Source: Proteobacteria bacterium UBA1847
GTDB lineage: Bacteria; Pseudomonadota; Gammaproteobacteria; Steroidobacterales; Woeseiaceae
NCBI GenBank assembly: GCA_002338605.1
Contig: DDIP01000094.1
Span: 1-7,314, forward strand
Reading direction: 5' to 3'
Length of the DNA stretch: 7,314 bases
The notes beneath the pieces were generated by a model. That model did no database searches. It had not been told where the DNA came from and saw nothing but the letters and a program-made list of their open reading frames with translations. Position numbers and translations under genes: made by a program. Of this stretch, positions 7,271 to 7,314 are shown one piece after another (the stretch's first letter is position 1; every line of letters begins with the position of its first letter).

Positions 7271-7314
7271 ATGCATATCGTCACCGGCGGCGCCGGGTTT
7301 ATTGGCAGCAACCT
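7271..7314 (+). CDS. hldD: NAD(P)-dependent epimerase, likely ADP-glyceromanno-heptose 6-epimerase, 3'-truncated
   Basis: Only the first 14 codons are present before the window ends. They read MHIVTGGAGFIGSN, the beta-strand plus GGxGxxG loop that opens extended short-chain dehydrogenase/reductase Rossmann domains. The methionine followed almost directly by IVTGGAGFIGSN resembles HldD/RfaD, which epimerises ADP-heptose for the LPS inner core. The neighbourhood (glnE, zf-CHCC) fits LPS heptose genes. RmlB-like dTDP-glucose dehydratases and UDP-sugar epimerases open similarly, so the family is firm but the exact substrate is inferred. The ATG follows the previous stop by 2 bases with no separate strong ribosome-binding site, suggesting coupled translation. 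Confidence 0.6.
   Translation, partial: MHIVTGGAGFIGSN

Noticed and set aside
1..7314. Search for an undescribed defence, mobile or RNA-based system
   Set aside because: The window is almost fully covered by recognisable housekeeping and signalling genes on one strand, with gaps of at most about 65 bases. I saw no repeat arrays, integrase or transposase genes, tRNA, or large structured noncoding region.

Overview
The window reads as ordinary chromosome of a moderately GC-rich gammaproteobacterium. The evidence is a CysG/CobA-type uroporphyrinogen methyltransferase, a full-length two-domain GlnE and a zf-CHCC protein next to what looks like a heptose epimerase gene. From general knowledge, related gene orders (glnE, then ilvE, then LPS heptose genes) occur in Pseudomonas-like and Xanthomonas-like lineages. 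Genus cannot be fixed from the sequence alone. All genes lie on the + strand and are tightly packed; no intergenic gap exceeds about 65 bases. No RNA genes, insertion sequences, CRISPR arrays or prophage genes are visible.

Positions 2-1746 form a sulfur-assimilation pair. The 3' part of a siroheme-pathway methyltransferase gene (cysG or cobA) overlaps by 4 bases the start of a cysteine synthase gene (cysK type). The first enzyme supplies precorrin-2 for siroheme, the cofactor of sulfite reductase. The second captures the resulting sulfide into cysteine. The ATGA overlap suggests translational coupling.

Positions 1747-4091 hold a short spacer with two small hairpins, followed by a 759-residue cytoplasmic cyclic-di-GMP protein. 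It has two GAF-like sensor regions, a degenerate GGDEF domain (TGDDF) and an EAL domain that keeps all the expected catalytic residues. It is probably a phosphodiesterase with a regulatory GGDEF-like domain.

Positions 4097-7003 hold a candidate terminator hairpin and then glnE, the bifunctional adenylyltransferase/adenylyl-removase of glutamine synthetase (956 residues, both catalytic halves intact). glnE has no visible Shine-Dalgarno and may be read from a leaderless or very short-leader transcript.

Positions 7004-7314 hold a TATAAT promoter candidate, a complete 72-residue zf-CHCC zinc-finger gene, and, 2 bases after its stop, the first 14 codons of a Rossmann-fold epimerase gene, most like hldD of LPS heptose synthesis. 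I found no convincing undescribed system. The points most worth a second look are the asymmetric GGDEF/EAL protein with its unclear start, and the promoter arrangements around glnE.
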